64,000 nt of DNA, from positions 1-64,000 of the forward strand of contig NZ_CP030239.1 of assembly GCF_003285265.1 (NCBI RefSeq). The letters are read 5' to 3'. Within the stretch, counting starts at the first letter, position 1, and every line of letters begins with the position of its first letter. Source of the stretch: Paracoccus mutanolyticus (lineage in GTDB: Bacteria; Pseudomonadota; Alphaproteobacteria; Rhodobacterales; Rhodobacteraceae). A model generated the notes under the pieces. The model did no database searches. It worked only from the letters and a program-made list of their open reading frames with translations, and had not been told where the DNA came from. Made by a program: the position numbers and the translations under genes. Below, one piece after another: positions 43,506 to 52,571 of the stretch.

Positions 43506-44645
43506 ATGACGATACCCTGCACCTATGCCGCAATCATCACCGCCGCCGGACGCGGCACCCGCGCGGGCGGCGACCTGCCCAAGCAGTGGCGCAAGCTGGG
43601 CCGCGACAGCGCGCTGGCCCGCAGCATCCGCGCCTTCGCGGGGTTTTCGCGCATCATCGTGACCGTGGCCCCGCAGGACATGGACCGGGCGCTGGCCGAA
43701 ATCGCGGGTCCCGTGGTGCTGGTCGCCGGGGGCGAGACGCGCAGCGCCTCGATCCGGGCGGCGCTGGAAACGCTTGAGGGCAGCGACATCACCCATGGCA
43801 GATCCACGACGGCGCCCGGCCGCGGAGCGGACGCGGTGATCCGGGGCGTGGTCGATGCGCTGCGGGCGGGCGCCCAGGCCGCCGCGCCTGCACTGCCCGT
43901 GTCGGACGCGCTGTGGCGGGCCGAGGGTGGGCAGGTCACCGCCACCGCCAGCCGCGAGGGGCTGTTTCGCGCCCAGACCCCGCAGGGCTTTGCGCTGGCC
44001 CCGATCCTGGCCGCGCATCGCGCCTTCCCGGAAGGCGCGGCGGACGATGTGGAACTGGCGCTGCGCGCCGGGCTTGCCGTCAGCGTGACGCCGGGCGACG
44101 AAGACAACCTGAAACTGACATGGCCCGGCGATTTCGCCCGGGCCGAACGGATACTGGGGAACGCGATGGACATCCGCCTTGGCAATGGTTTCGACGTTCA
44201 CGCCTTCACGGCGGGCGATCACGTCTGGCTGTGCGGGGTGCGCGTCCCGCACGACCGCGCGTTGCTGGGCCATTCGGACGCGGATGTCGGCATGCACGCG
44301 CTGACCGACGCAATCTATGGCGCGCTGGCGCAGGGCGACATCGGCCGGCATTTCCCGCCTTCGGACCCACAGTGGAAGGGGGCGGAAAGCCACATCTTCC
44401 TGCGCCACGCCGCCGATCTGGCGCGATCGATGGGCTATCGACTGTCGAACGCCGACGTGACGCTGATCTGCGAGCGCCCCAAGGTCGGCCCTCACGCCGC
44501 CGCCATGCAGGCCCGGCTGGCCGAGATCACGGGCACCGACCCTGACCGGATCAGCGTCAAGGCCACCACCAGCGAACGGCTGGGTTTTACCGGGCGCGAG
44601 GAGGGAATCGCCGCCATCGCCACCGCCACCCTGATCGGAGGCTGA
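43506..44645 (+). CDS. ispDF: Bifunctional IspD/IspF of the MEP isoprenoid pathway
   Basis: A 379-residue fusion. IspD (residues 1-220) attaches CMP to methylerythritol phosphate: [36 protein letters not shown]. IspF (from [15 protein letters not shown]) makes the cyclic diphosphate: [20 protein letters not shown] and [17 protein letters not shown]. Near 43800 the usual HDGARP motif of IspD appears only in another frame (CAGATCCACGACGGCGCCCGG region), meaning two compensating indels within about 40 bases. Fusion of the two is normal in alphaproteobacteria. Confidence 0.93.
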   Translation: MTIPCTYAAIITAAGRGTRAGGDLPKQWRKLGRDSALARSIRAFAGFSRIIVTVAPQDMDRALAEIAGPVVLVAGGETRSASIRAALETLEGSDITHGRSTTAPGRGADAVIRGVVDALRAGAQAAAPALPVSDALWRAEGGQVTATASREGLFRAQTPQGFALAPILAAHRAFPEGAADDVELALRAGLAVSVTPGDEDNLKLTWPGDFARAERILGNAMDIRLGNGFDVHAFTAGDHVWLCGVRVPHDRALLGHSDADVGMHALTDAIYGALAQGDIGRHFPPSDPQWKGAESHIFLRHAADLARSMGYRLSNADVTLICERPKVGPHAAAMQARLAEITGTDPDRISVKATTSERLGFTGREEGIAAIATATLIGG

Positions 44646-44646
44646 C

Positions 44647-45144
44647 ATGGACCGGATGATCGCGACCCTGTTCGGCATCGGCTGGCTGAAACCCGCGCCG
44701 GGCACCTGGGGTTCGGCCGCCGCCGTCCTGCTGGGCGTGCTGGCCTGCGTGTTCCTGCACCCCTTGCTGGTCCCCGCGGGCTTTCTGCTGGCCACCGTCC
44801 TCGGCTTTTGGGCGGTGCCCCGCGTGCTGGCGGGCAGCGCCGACAAGGACCCATCCTGGATCGTCATCGACGAGGCGGCGGGCCAGTGGCTGGCGATGAG
44901 CTTCACCGTCGTCCCCCTGTGGCGGCACGGGGTCTCGATCCTTGACGCCTGGCCGGGCTATGTCGCGCCCTTCCTGCTGTTTCGGCTGTTCGACATCTGG
45001 AAGCCCTGGCTTGTGGGGCGCGCGGACCGGCGGGGCGACGCGACCGGGCTGATGCTGGACGATCTGTGGGCGGGCTTGTTCGCGGGCATCGTCTCGGTCA
45101 TTCTGGCGGGGCTGTACCATGGCCTGCTGGAGCCCATGCTGTGA
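44647..45144 (+). CDS. pgpA: Phosphatidylglycerophosphatase A
   Basis: A 165-residue inner-membrane phosphatase that makes phosphatidylglycerol. The PgpA motifs [24 protein letters not shown] and [11 protein letters not shown] plus [11 protein letters not shown] are present, with about four helices. It begins one base after the ispDF stop and its own stop overlaps the next gene (GTGA). Confidence 0.92.
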   Translation: MDRMIATLFGIGWLKPAPGTWGSAAAVLLGVLACVFLHPLLVPAGFLLATVLGFWAVPRVLAGSADKDPSWIVIDEAAGQWLAMSFTVVPLWRHGVSILDAWPGYVAPFLLFRLFDIWKPWLVGRADRRGDATGLMLDDLWAGLFAGIVSVILAGLYHGLLEPML

Positions 45145-45611
45145 CCAACCCCGCCGATGTCCTGCACCTGGCCCGCCGACGCGGCGTCATGATCGCCACC
45201 GCCGAAAGCTGCACCGGAGGCCTGGTCGCGGGCCGGCTGACCGACGTTCCGGGGTCGTCCGACGCGTTCGAGCGCGGCTTCGTCACCTATTCCAACGCCG
45301 CCAAGATGGAGATGCTGGGCGTTCGCCCCGACACGCTGGAAGCGCATGGCGCGGTCAGCGAACAGGTGGCGGCCGAGATGGCGCGCGGCGCGCTGGCGCG
45401 GTCCCATGCCGGCATCGCGGTCTCGGTCACCGGCATCGCCGGCCCCGGCGGGTCCGAGCACAAGCCCGAGGGCCGGGTCTGCTTTGGCGTCGCGGACGCC
45501 TGGGGCGTCAGGACCGAAACCGTGGAATTCGGCGCCATCGGCCGGTCCGCCGTGCGCGCCGCCACCGTGGATCATGCGCTGGAACTGCTGGCGCAGGCGC
45601 TGCAGCCCTAG
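45141..45611 (+). CDS. CinA-type nicotinamide-nucleotide amidase domain protein
   Basis: A 156-residue stand-alone CinA C-terminal domain (PncC-like), which deamidates NMN in pyridine-nucleotide salvage. [20 protein letters not shown] carries the catalytic serine; [19 protein letters not shown] is the second hallmark. GTG start at 45141 overlapping pgpA. Its stop shares CTAG with the convergent aldolase-like gene. Confidence 0.88.
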   Translation: MTNPADVLHLARRRGVMIATAESCTGGLVAGRLTDVPGSSDAFERGFVTYSNAAKMEMLGVRPDTLEAHGAVSEQVAAEMARGALARSHAGIAVSVTGIAGPGGSEHKPEGRVCFGVADAWGVRTETVEFGAIGRSAVRAATVDHALELLAQALQP

Positions 45612-46636
45612 CCGATCAGGTTCAGAAAGCGATCGACGTCCTCGTCCCGCGTGGCCCAGCTTGTGACCAGCCGCACCGCGACCGGCGCGCCCGGTTCGCA
45701 CGGCCCGTCCTGCCAGAGGTGATAGATGGCGCCGTGGGCCACGGCCGCGCATGCGCCTCGGCGGGCAGGCGGACAAAGACCTCGTTCGCCTCGACCGGGG
45801 CGATCAAGGCTGCCCCTGCCCGCACCACCCCTTGTCCCAGATGCGAGGCCAGGCGGTTGGCATGGCCCGCAAGCTTCAGCCACAGCCCACCGGTCATCAG
45901 TGCCAGCATCTGCGCGGCCAGATACGCTGCTTGGACCAGACATGGCCGGACCGCTGGCGCCGATAGTCGAAATCCCGGGCATGGGCAGGATCCAGGAACA
46001 CCACCGCCTCGGCGGCCAGCGCCCCGTTCTTGGTGCCGCCCAGGCACAGCGCATCGACGCCCCGCACCAGATCGGCCGGCTGCGCAGCCCAGGGCCGCGA
46101 CCGCATTGGCGAACCGCGCCCCGTCCATATGCAGCCGCATGCCCGCATCCCGCGCCACCCCGGCCAGCGCCGCGACATCGGCCGGCGCGTAGATCGTGCC
46201 CCATTCGGTCGCATGGTGATCGACACCAGCGCGGCTGCGCCGTCGTTCATGCTGCCGGTAGCCCCGCACGGATGGCCTGGCCCAGCGCCTCGGGCGCGAT
46301 CCGGCCCGCCGCGCCGGCAATCGGCACCAGCTTCGCGCCCTGACTGTAGAACTCGGTCGCGCTGCATTCGTCGCAATGGATATGGGCGGTCTCGTGGCAA
46401 TAGACCCGCCCCCAGCCGGGCGACAGCTGCGAACAGGCCAAGGCATTGGCCGCCGTGCCCGTGGCGACAAAGCGCACCACCGCCTGAGGCGCGTCCAGCA
46501 GATCGCGGATCGCCGCCTCGGCGCGGGCGGTGACGGGATCGGCGCCATAGGACCCGACCGCGCCCTCGTTGCAATCGGACAGGGCCTTCAGCACCGCCGG
46601 ATGCGCGCCCCAGGCGTTGTCAGAGGCAAAGTTCAT
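45608..46636 (-). CDS. Threonine-aldolase-like PLP enzyme, with several frame breaks
   Basis: A fold-type I PLP enzyme of the beta-eliminating lyase family, probably low-specificity L-threonine aldolase (threonine to glycine and acetaldehyde). [17 protein letters not shown] and [16 protein letters not shown] open the protein; the PLP lysine is in [19 protein letters not shown] in another frame; it ends VDRFLNLIG. Frame breaks lie near 46250, 46215, 46105, 45925 and 45745, more than in its neighbours. The start overlaps the YcgN-type gene stop (ATGA). If the breaks are real this would be a pseudogene. Confidence 0.8.
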
Positions 46637-47073
46637 GACTGGTCCTCGATGATGTAGTCGTCCCAATCGTCCTCGGTGACGGTCAGCTCGCTGACCGTCC
46701 AGCCGCGAACGCTGGCCCCGGCGCAATGCACCGACTCGCGGTCGCCCGAGATCAGGTAGTGCCAGGGCAGCAGCGGCTTGCCCTCGGCCCGCAGGCGATA
46801 GGCGCAGGTCGCCGGCAGCCACCAGGCGATTTCCTTCAGCTTCTTCGGCGTCAGCACGATGCAGTCGGGAACGAAGTCATGCCGGTTCGGATAGCTGGAG
46901 CATTGGCAGGTCTGCCCGTCCAGCAGCTTGCAGGCGACGCGGGTAAAGGCCAGCTCGCCCGTATCCTCGTATTCGATCTTGTTCAGGCAGCACTTGCCGC
47001 AGCCGTCGCACAGCGCCTCCCATTCGTCGGGCTTCAGGCTTTTCAGCGGCAGTTCCCAGAACCGTTCGCGCAT
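46633..47073 (-). CDS. YcgN / UPF0260 cysteine-cluster protein
   Basis: A 146-residue protein with a likely metal-binding cysteine set: ALCDGCGKCCLNK, CKLLDGQTCQCSSYPNR and later DC and TCAYR. This zinc/iron-chelating family has no settled function. Its ATG at 47073 overlaps the last base of the ribF stop (TGATG), so it is probably co-translated with ribF. Complete. Confidence 0.88.
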   Translation of the reverse strand: MRERFWELPLKSLKPDEWEALCDGCGKCCLNKIEYEDTGELAFTRVACKLLDGQTCQCSSYPNRHDFVPDCIVLTPKKLKEIAWWLPATCAYRLRAEGKPLLPWHYLISGDRESVHCAGASVRGWTVSELTVTEDDWDDYIIEDQS

Positions 47074-48002
47074 CACCGGGCCGACAGGATCTCGCGCGCC
47101 TGAGCGCTGTCCTTGTCCATCTGGGCGATCAGCGCCGGCAGGCCGTCGAACTTCAACTCCGGGCGCAGGTATTCGACCAGCGCGACGGACAGGTGCTGGC
47201 CGTAAAGATCCGCGCGGAAATCAAAGATATGCACCTCGAAGTTCGGGATATTCTCGCCAAACATCGGGCGCACGCCCAGGTTCGCCACGCCCTTGTAGCC
47301 GCCGCGCTCGGGTCCGGTCAGCACATCGACCATGACCGCATAGACCCCCATGCGCGGCAGGTGCAGCCCTTGGACGGCCATGTTCGCCGTGGGATAGCCC
47401 AGTCCCCGGCCCCGCTTGTCGCCGTGCAGCACCTCGCCGTCGATGCGGTGCCAGTGACCCAGCATCGCCTCGGCGTCGCGCATCCGCCCCTCGCTCAGCG
47501 CCGCGCGAATCGCGGTCGAGCTGTATTCCCGTTCGCCGTCGCCCAGAAGCGGCGCTACGGTCACGCCGAACCCCAGAGTGGCGCCAAGCTCGGTCAAGGT
47601 CTGCACATCGCCCGCCCGCTTGTGGCCGAACCGGAAATCCGCCCCCACGGTGACGTGGCGCACGCCCAGGCCCTGGGCCAGCACGTCGCGGGCGAAATCC
47701 TCGGGCGAAAGCCCGGCCAGCACAGCGTCAAAGGGCAATTCGTAAAGATGCTGGACCTGCAGCCGCGCCAGCCTGTTCGCGCGCGCCTCGGCGTTCATCA
47801 GGCGGAACGGCGGCGCGTCGGGCTGAAAGAACTGGCGCGGATGCGGCTCGAAGGTGACGACGCCCAGGGGCGCGTCGCAGGCCGCGCGCGCCAGGTCGAT
47901 CACCGAGCGGTGTCCCAGATGCACGCCGTCGAAATTGCCCATGGCGACGCTGGCCCCGCGGGCGTCAGGCGGCAAGGCTTTCCAGTCGTGATGGATGCGC
48001 AA
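47073..48002 (-). CDS. ribF: Bifunctional riboflavin kinase / FAD synthetase
   Basis: A 309-residue enzyme producing FMN and FAD. The nucleotidyltransferase part has SVAMGNFDGVHLGHRSV and VTFEPHPRQFF, with TVGADFRFGHKRAGD; the kinase part has KRGRGLGYPTANM and the end ELKFDGLPALIAQMDKDS. Complete with no frame break. First of a minus-strand run ribF, YcgN, aldolase-like gene. Confidence 0.95.
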   Translation of the reverse strand: MRIHHDWKALPPDARGASVAMGNFDGVHLGHRSVIDLARAACDAPLGVVTFEPHPRQFFQPDAPPFRLMNAEARANRLARLQVQHLYELPFDAVLAGLSPEDFARDVLAQGLGVRHVTVGADFRFGHKRAGDVQTLTELGATLGFGVTVAPLLGDGEREYSSTAIRAALSEGRMRDAEAMLGHWHRIDGEVLHGDKRGRGLGYPTANMAVQGLHLPRMGVYAVMVDVLTGPERGGYKGVANLGVRPMFGENIPNFEVHIFDFRADLYGQHLSVALVEYLRPELKFDGLPALIAQMDKDSAQAREILSAR

Positions 48003-48034
48003 TCAGGCCCCCGGTGGGCCACGTTCCGGCCCGA

Positions 48035-48481
48035 TCAGTCGAATTTCCGGCTTGGGGCCAAAACGACCGCCTCGCCCTTCAGGACGACCGTATCACCGAC
48101 AAGGCACCGGGTTGCAAGGGTCACGCGCCGTTTCGCATGGTCGATGGCCTCGACCGCGACCTCGGCCCGGACCAGATCGCCAGGCCGCACCGGCGCCATG
48201 AATTTCAGCGTCTGGCCCAGATAGACCGTGCCATGACCCGGCAACTGTTCCCCGATCACGGCCGAGATCAGGCTCGCGGTCAGCATCCCATGCGCGATCC
48301 GCCCCTCGAAGATCGTGTCCTGGGCATAGGCGTCGTCCAGGTGCACTGGATTGCGGTCGGTCGAGACCCGGGAAAACAGTTCGATGTCCTCATCGGTGAC
48401 GACCTTTTGCAGATGGCGCATCATGCCCACCTCAAGATCCTCGATGACGATGGTGCCGCGTGGAAGATTGTCCAGCATCAT
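48035..48481 (-). CDS. MaoC-family (R)-specific enoyl-CoA hydratase-like protein
   Basis: A 148-residue hot-dog fold protein. The hydratase motif with catalytic Asp and His is FSRVSTDRNPVHLDDAYA; GRIAHGMLTASLISAVIG is the second conserved block. Likely hydrates crotonyl-type acyl-CoA, which can feed polyhydroxyalkanoate synthesis, but no phaC is nearby. Two ATG codons in a row open the gene (48481, 48478). Confidence 0.87.
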   Translation of the reverse strand: MMLDNLPRGTIVIEDLEVGMMRHLQKVVTDEDIELFSRVSTDRNPVHLDDAYAQDTIFEGRIAHGMLTASLISAVIGEQLPGHGTVYLGQTLKFMAPVRPGDLVRAEVAVEAIDHAKRRVTLATRCLVGDTVVLKGEAVVLAPSRKFD

Positions 48482-48507
48482 TCAATGCCCCCGGGTTGCC
48501 CTGATGC

Positions 48508-48536
48508 TGCATAGCAGCAAAAGAACCCGTCAGCAA
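48508..48536 (-). promoter_or_regulatory. Candidate promoter of the MaoC-family gene
   Basis: On the minus strand TTGCTG, 17 bases, TATGCA, 27 bases before the gene, in a notably A/T-rich gap. Confidence 0.4.
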
Positions 48537-48577
48537 CAAAATATCGCAGACCCTATAGCAAACGACTATTTGTTACC

Positions 48578-49446
48578 CTAACGCAGACGGCCGATGCTGT
48601 AGCGGGGCGCGTGACCGCGCATGGCCAGCCATTCGTCCAGCTTGTCCTGAAGCGGGTTTTCCACATCGTCGCCGAACTGGTCGAAGGCCAAGCCGCCGGT
48701 CACGAACAGCGCGTCGATCCCCTCGCCCGCCGCGCCCGGGATGTCGGTCGCGATGCCGTCGCCCACGGCCAGGATGCGGGCATCGTCGCCCAGGCCCAGG
48801 CGGCGGCGGGCCAGGTCATAGATCGGCGGATGGGGCTTTCCGAAGTACAGCGAGGTGCCGCCCAGGCTTTCATAGAATTCGGCCAGAGCGCCCGCGCAGT
48901 AAAGCCGCGTCTCGCCCAGGTCCACCACCACGTCGGGGTTCGCGCACAGAAGCTTCAGCCCGCGTTCGCGCGCCAGCATCAGAGGGGCGCGGTAATCCTC
49001 GGGCGTCTCGTTCACCTCGTCGAAAAGGCCGGTGCAGACGATGCCCTCGGCCTCGTCCAAGGCCACGCGCTGGATCGGCTCGGCATCTTGCCATTCCGGA
49101 GGGATGTCGGAGAAGAAGCCCTCGTCCTTGGCCATCATCACGGCCCAGACCTTGCGGCCCACCGCGCCCGCGAACATCGCGTCCTGCGCCGCGTCGCCCG
49201 GCTGACCACCACGTCCCAGGCGTCGCGCGGCACCGCCATGCGGTCCAGTTGATCGACGACATAGCGCCAGGGGCGCGGCGCGTTCGTCAGCAGGACGACC
49301 CGGCCCCCGCCCGCGCGGAAATCGCGCAGGGCGGCAACGGCGGCCGGATAGGCCTCTACGCCATTGTGCAGGCATCCCCACAGATCGCAGAACAGCACGT
49401 CGTAATTCAGGGCGACCTCGGCCAGCGAGGAAATGATCTGCGTCAT
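48578..49446 (-). CDS. HAD hydrolase of the TIGR01459 family, with one frame break
   Basis: A class IIA HAD phosphatase-like protein of about 290 residues. The first motif is VLFCDLWGCLHNGVEAYPAA, motif II VVLLTNAPRP, and the closing motif LAVGDGIATDIPGAAGEGID. Substrate unknown. One base is missing near 49197, where VVVS-GDAAQDAMF should read on. It lies 16 bases from the pyrophosphatase gene on the same strand. Confidence 0.88.
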
Positions 49447-49462
49447 CAGGGTGCCTTTCGGA

Positions 49463-50383
49463 TCAGACGGCCAGCGCCGGGATGATCTGTTTCTTGCGCG
49501 ACATGATGCCGGGCAGCACGACCGTGTCGCCGGTGACGGTCGCGTTGAAGCTTTTCTCGGCGACCTGCCTGACGAAGTCGTTCGGGACCAGCAGCGTCGC
49601 TTCCTCGTTCAGGATATCGACGACGAACAGCAGCACCTCGTCGGCGCCATCGGCGGCGGCGACCGCGGGCATGGCGGCCATCAGCGCGCCCTTGCGGTCC
49701 AGCAGCACCTGCGGCGCGGTGGTTTCCAGGACCGAGACGCGCAGCTGCTTGCCACCGAGTTCGTATTCCTTGCTGTCCATGCGCAGCAGGGCTTCCTCGG
49801 TAAAGGCCGACACGTCGGACTTGGCGGCAAACATCTCGGCCGCATAGGCCGGGATCGACACGCCCAGGTCGCCCGCGATCTTCTCGGCCACCCAGCGGTC
49901 ATGCGCGGTGGTGGTCGGGCTGCGGAACTCCAGCGTGTCGGACAGGATGCAGGTCAGCATCGCGCCCTTGACCGCTTTCGGCGCGCGGGCATAGGCCTCT
50001 TCGCCCATCAGGTCGAACATGATGGTCGCGGTGCAGGCCAGCGGACGGATGGTGATGTTGATCGGCAGCCGCGTCTTGACGCCGCCCGCCAGCAGGTGGT
50101 GGTCGATGATCTCGATCACGTCGGCCTCGTTGATCGAGGCGGGCAGTTCTGCCGGGTTGTTGGTGTCCACGATCACGCACTTGTCGCCCGCCGCAACGTC
50201 CGCGATGATCTCGGGCTTGGGCAGGTTCCATTTCGACAGCATCCAGGCGGCCTCGGTGTTCGGCTCGCCCTGCAGAACGGCGACCGCCGGCTCCTTGCGC
50301 ACTTCCGAAAGGTACCAGGCCCAGATGATGGGCGAGCCGGTGGAATCGGTGTCGGGGGCCTTGTGGCCGAAAACCTTGATCAT
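49463..50383 (-). CDS. ppaC: Manganese-dependent inorganic pyrophosphatase (family II)
   Basis: A 306-residue cytoplasmic enzyme that hydrolyses pyrophosphate. Family II DHH signatures: FGHKAPDTDSTGS, IVDTNNPAEL, EIIDHHLLAGG and the C-terminal DHHA2 lid ending MSRKKQIIPAL. Complete. First of the two-gene run with the HAD hydrolase. Confidence 0.93.
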   Translation of the reverse strand: MIKVFGHKAPDTDSTGSPIIWAWYLSEVRKEPAVAVLQGEPNTEAAWMLSKWNLPKPEIIADVAAGDKCVIVDTNNPAELPASINEADVIEIIDHHLLAGGVKTRLPINITIRPLACTATIMFDLMGEEAYARAPKAVKGAMLTCILSDTLEFRSPTTTAHDRWVAEKIAGDLGVSIPAYAAEMFAAKSDVSAFTEEALLRMDSKEYELGGKQLRVSVLETTAPQVLLDRKGALMAAMPAVAAADGADEVLLFVVDILNEEATLLVPNDFVRQVAEKSFNATVTGDTVVLPGIMSRKKQIIPALAV

Positions 50384-50447
50384 GGAGATACCTTCGCGAA
50401 GGAAACGGAAATTTCGCCGGACTTATAGGCCGGGGGCCCGCGCTTGT

Positions 50448-51092
50448 CTATTGACCCAAGCTGACGGCGGCGTTGACCGTCAGCGCCACCAGCACCGCGT
50501 TGTAGAAGAAGGACAGGCCCGAATGCACGATGGTCACCCGCCGCAACGCGGTCGAGGTCACCGCCACGTCCGACGTCTGCGCCGTCATCCCCAGGGTGAA
50601 GCTGTAATAGATGAAATCCCAGATTCCGGCCAGTTCGCCCTTGCCCTGGCCGGGAAAGTCCAGGCCCCGCGCCAGCCCGCCGCCGGGCGCCGGCGCGTGC
50701 CAGAGGCTGGCATAGTGAAAGGCCATGACCGTGTGGATCATCGCCCAGCCCAGCGGCACCGACAGGATCGCCAGCGCGGGGCGCAGCGAAAACCCGCCCG
50801 ACGGATCGCGCAGCGTCATGTGGATGGCGAACAGGCTCAGCACCACGACGCCCACGGCCAGGGGCACGATCAGGCGCATCCCCTCGTCGTCGTCGTCGGC
50901 GTGGCGGTGCAGGTCGCGCACCGTCATGCGCCGCATCATCAAGGCAACCAGCACCAGATAGGCCAGGCAGAACACGTCGGCAAAGATCAACAGGCGGTCG
51001 AGCCATGCCATGCGGAACGCCAGCATCCCCGCCACCAGCCCAAGGCCAAAGGCCATCAGGAAGCGCAGGTGCCGCCGCAGGTCGCCGATCAT
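50448..51092 (-). CDS. DUF1345 membrane protein
   Basis: A 214-residue protein with about five hydrophobic helices. The conserved end IWDFIYYSFTLGMTAQTSDV and GLSFFYNAVLVALTVN is the DUF1345 signature. Function unknown. The start at 51092 (MIGDLRRHLRFLM) is where family similarity begins. AGGGTCAGCC-type upstream sequence offers no strong ribosome-binding site. Confidence 0.85.
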   Translation of the reverse strand: MIGDLRRHLRFLMAFGLGLVAGMLAFRMAWLDRLLIFADVFCLAYLVLVALMMRRMTVRDLHRHADDDDEGMRLIVPLAVGVVVLSLFAIHMTLRDPSGGFSLRPALAILSVPLGWAMIHTVMAFHYASLWHAPAPGGGLARGLDFPGQGKGELAGIWDFIYYSFTLGMTAQTSDVAVTSTALRRVTIVHSGLSFFYNAVLVALTVNAAVSLGQ

Positions 51093-51132
51093 CGCGGCAG
51101 GGTCAGCCAGGCGGCCGGGCCGTTCGCCGGCG

Positions 51133-51477
51133 TCACGCCGGCACCGGGGTCTGCTGGTGCTGGACGATGCGCCAGTCGCCGCCCTCGCGCCGGACCCAGG
51201 TGGTGGTGCACAATGCACGGTAGGTCTCGGCCCCGGCCCGCCGGGCGGTGGCCCGATAGGCCAGCACCCGAATCTCGTCCGTCTCGATCGAGGCGCGGTC
51301 GGCGAAACTGACCTCCTGCCAGCGCGGGCCGTTCGCGAGCGTTTCGACCACCTTGCGCCGGGTCAGGATACCCGTCGCCGCAAAGGCCATCAGACAGCCC
51401 TCGTCCAGCTTGCGCGCCGCCTCGGCGCTGCCGGCCAGCCAGAAATCGCGCTCCTCCTGCCAAAGCTCATCTGCCAT
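51133..51477 (-). CDS. NTF2-like / DUF4440 small protein
   Basis: A 114-residue protein with the cone-shaped NTF2-like pattern: DELWQEERDFWLAGSAEAA, then FAATGILTRRKVVETLA and the end CTTTWVRREGGDWRIVQHQQ. Members are often enzymes or binding proteins of varied function, so no activity can be named. The gene overlaps the 3' end of the TraB gene by 11 bases. Confidence 0.78.
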   Translation of the reverse strand: MADELWQEERDFWLAGSAEAARKLDEGCLMAFAATGILTRRKVVETLANGPRWQEVSFADRASIETDEIRVLAYRATARRAGAETYRALCTTTWVRREGGDWRIVQHQQTPVPA

Positions 51478-52522
51478 CCGTGCCTCTCCCTGTGGTTCCC
51501 AGCCGCGGCTCTATCGGCTCGATGGTCCAGCCCGACCGCTGCAACAGCGACAGAACGCCCATCTCGCCCGGAAGATGCAAGGCGCCGAAACCGACCACGA
51601 TTCCCTTGCCCTGACGCGCGGCATCCGCCGCCGCCCGCTCGATGGGGGCGATCCAGGCGCGGTTGCGGCGGTCCATCAGCTTGTCCTGCGCCAGTTGCAT
51701 CTGGCGGTCCACCTGGGCGCGCGGCAGGCCCGAGTTGTCATAGGCGTCCATCTTGCCGAATTCCCAGATCAGCCAGCTTTCGCCGCTGAAATAGGCGTCG
51801 GTCAGGGTCGTCGTGTAATCGTCGGCATATTCCGCGGCGGGCATGGTCGCGCGGATCATGTCGATTTCCTCTTGCGGCGTCATGCCCTGGAACAGGGTAA
51901 AGACGGTGTCCCAGGGCTCCAGCGCGCGCACCGGCACGCCCGCCGCGCGGGCCCGCGCGACCAGCCGATGGTCCAGCCCCCCGGTATCGCCCCGGGCCTG
52001 GACCTGCTCGATCATGCAGGGAGAGATGCCCAGCATCATCGCGACATACCAGGGCCGCAGGCGGCTTGCGACGACGGCAGGCAGGCCACGCGCCTCGAGG
52101 GCGCGGGCCAGGGCCTGCCATTCGTCCTGCGCCAGCCGCTCGGGCAGGGTCGGGCCGGTCGCATCGACGATCAGCGTGGGGTCCTGGGTCATCGCCTCGG
52201 ACAGGCGGCGCTCTTCCTCGGGGCCGGCCTCGACCAGCAGGACGGCGGCGCGGTCGAGGTCCGGGCCGAACTGCGACAGGATCGCGTCATGGCGCGGGTC
52301 GTCGAAATGATAGGTCCCGATCAGGGTGATGCGTTGGTCGCCCTTGGTCGCGCGCCAGAACAGCCCGTGATGAAAGGGCACGGCGGCGGTCGCCGCCCGC
52401 AGTTCGGCCGCGCGTTCGGCCGGCAAGGCGTCGATCAGGTTGCGGCCGACGCTTCCGCCGCAAGCGCCGGAAGCGACGGCAGGCACAGCGCCAGCGCAAG
52501 GATGCAGGGATTTCAGGCGCAT
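51467..52522 (-). CDS. TraB/GumN-family protein with a frame-shifted signal peptide
   Basis: About 351 residues. FWRATKGDQRITLIGTYHFDDPRH with the histidine, LLVEAGPEEERRL and the C-terminal GKGIVVGFGALHLPGEMGVL (the second conserved GxxH) define the family, thought to be metal-dependent proteases/hydrolases related to Tiki. GGAGG precedes the start at 52522. As written the N-terminus is not a signal peptide, but with one base restored near 52490 and another near 52443 it reads ALALCLPSLPALAAEAS, a proper one, so the protein is probably exported. Confidence 0.83.
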   Translation of the reverse strand: MRLKSLHPCAGAVPAVASGACGGSVGRNLIDALPAERAAELRAATAAVPFHHGLFWRATKGDQRITLIGTYHFDDPRHDAILSQFGPDLDRAAVLLVEAGPEEERRLSEAMTQDPTLIVDATGPTLPERLAQDEWQALARALEARGLPAVVASRLRPWYVAMMLGISPCMIEQVQARGDTGGLDHRLVARARAAGVPVRALEPWDTVFTLFQGMTPQEEIDMIRATMPAAEYADDYTTTLTDAYFSGESWLIWEFGKMDAYDNSGLPRAQVDRQMQLAQDKLMDRRNRAWIAPIERAAADAARQGKGIVVGFGALHLPGEMGVLSLLQRSGWTIEPIEPRLGTTGRGTDGR

Positions 52523-52571
52523 CGAACCTCCGGGACTGCCGCGCCAGCATGGCACGGTGGACGGGGCGGTT

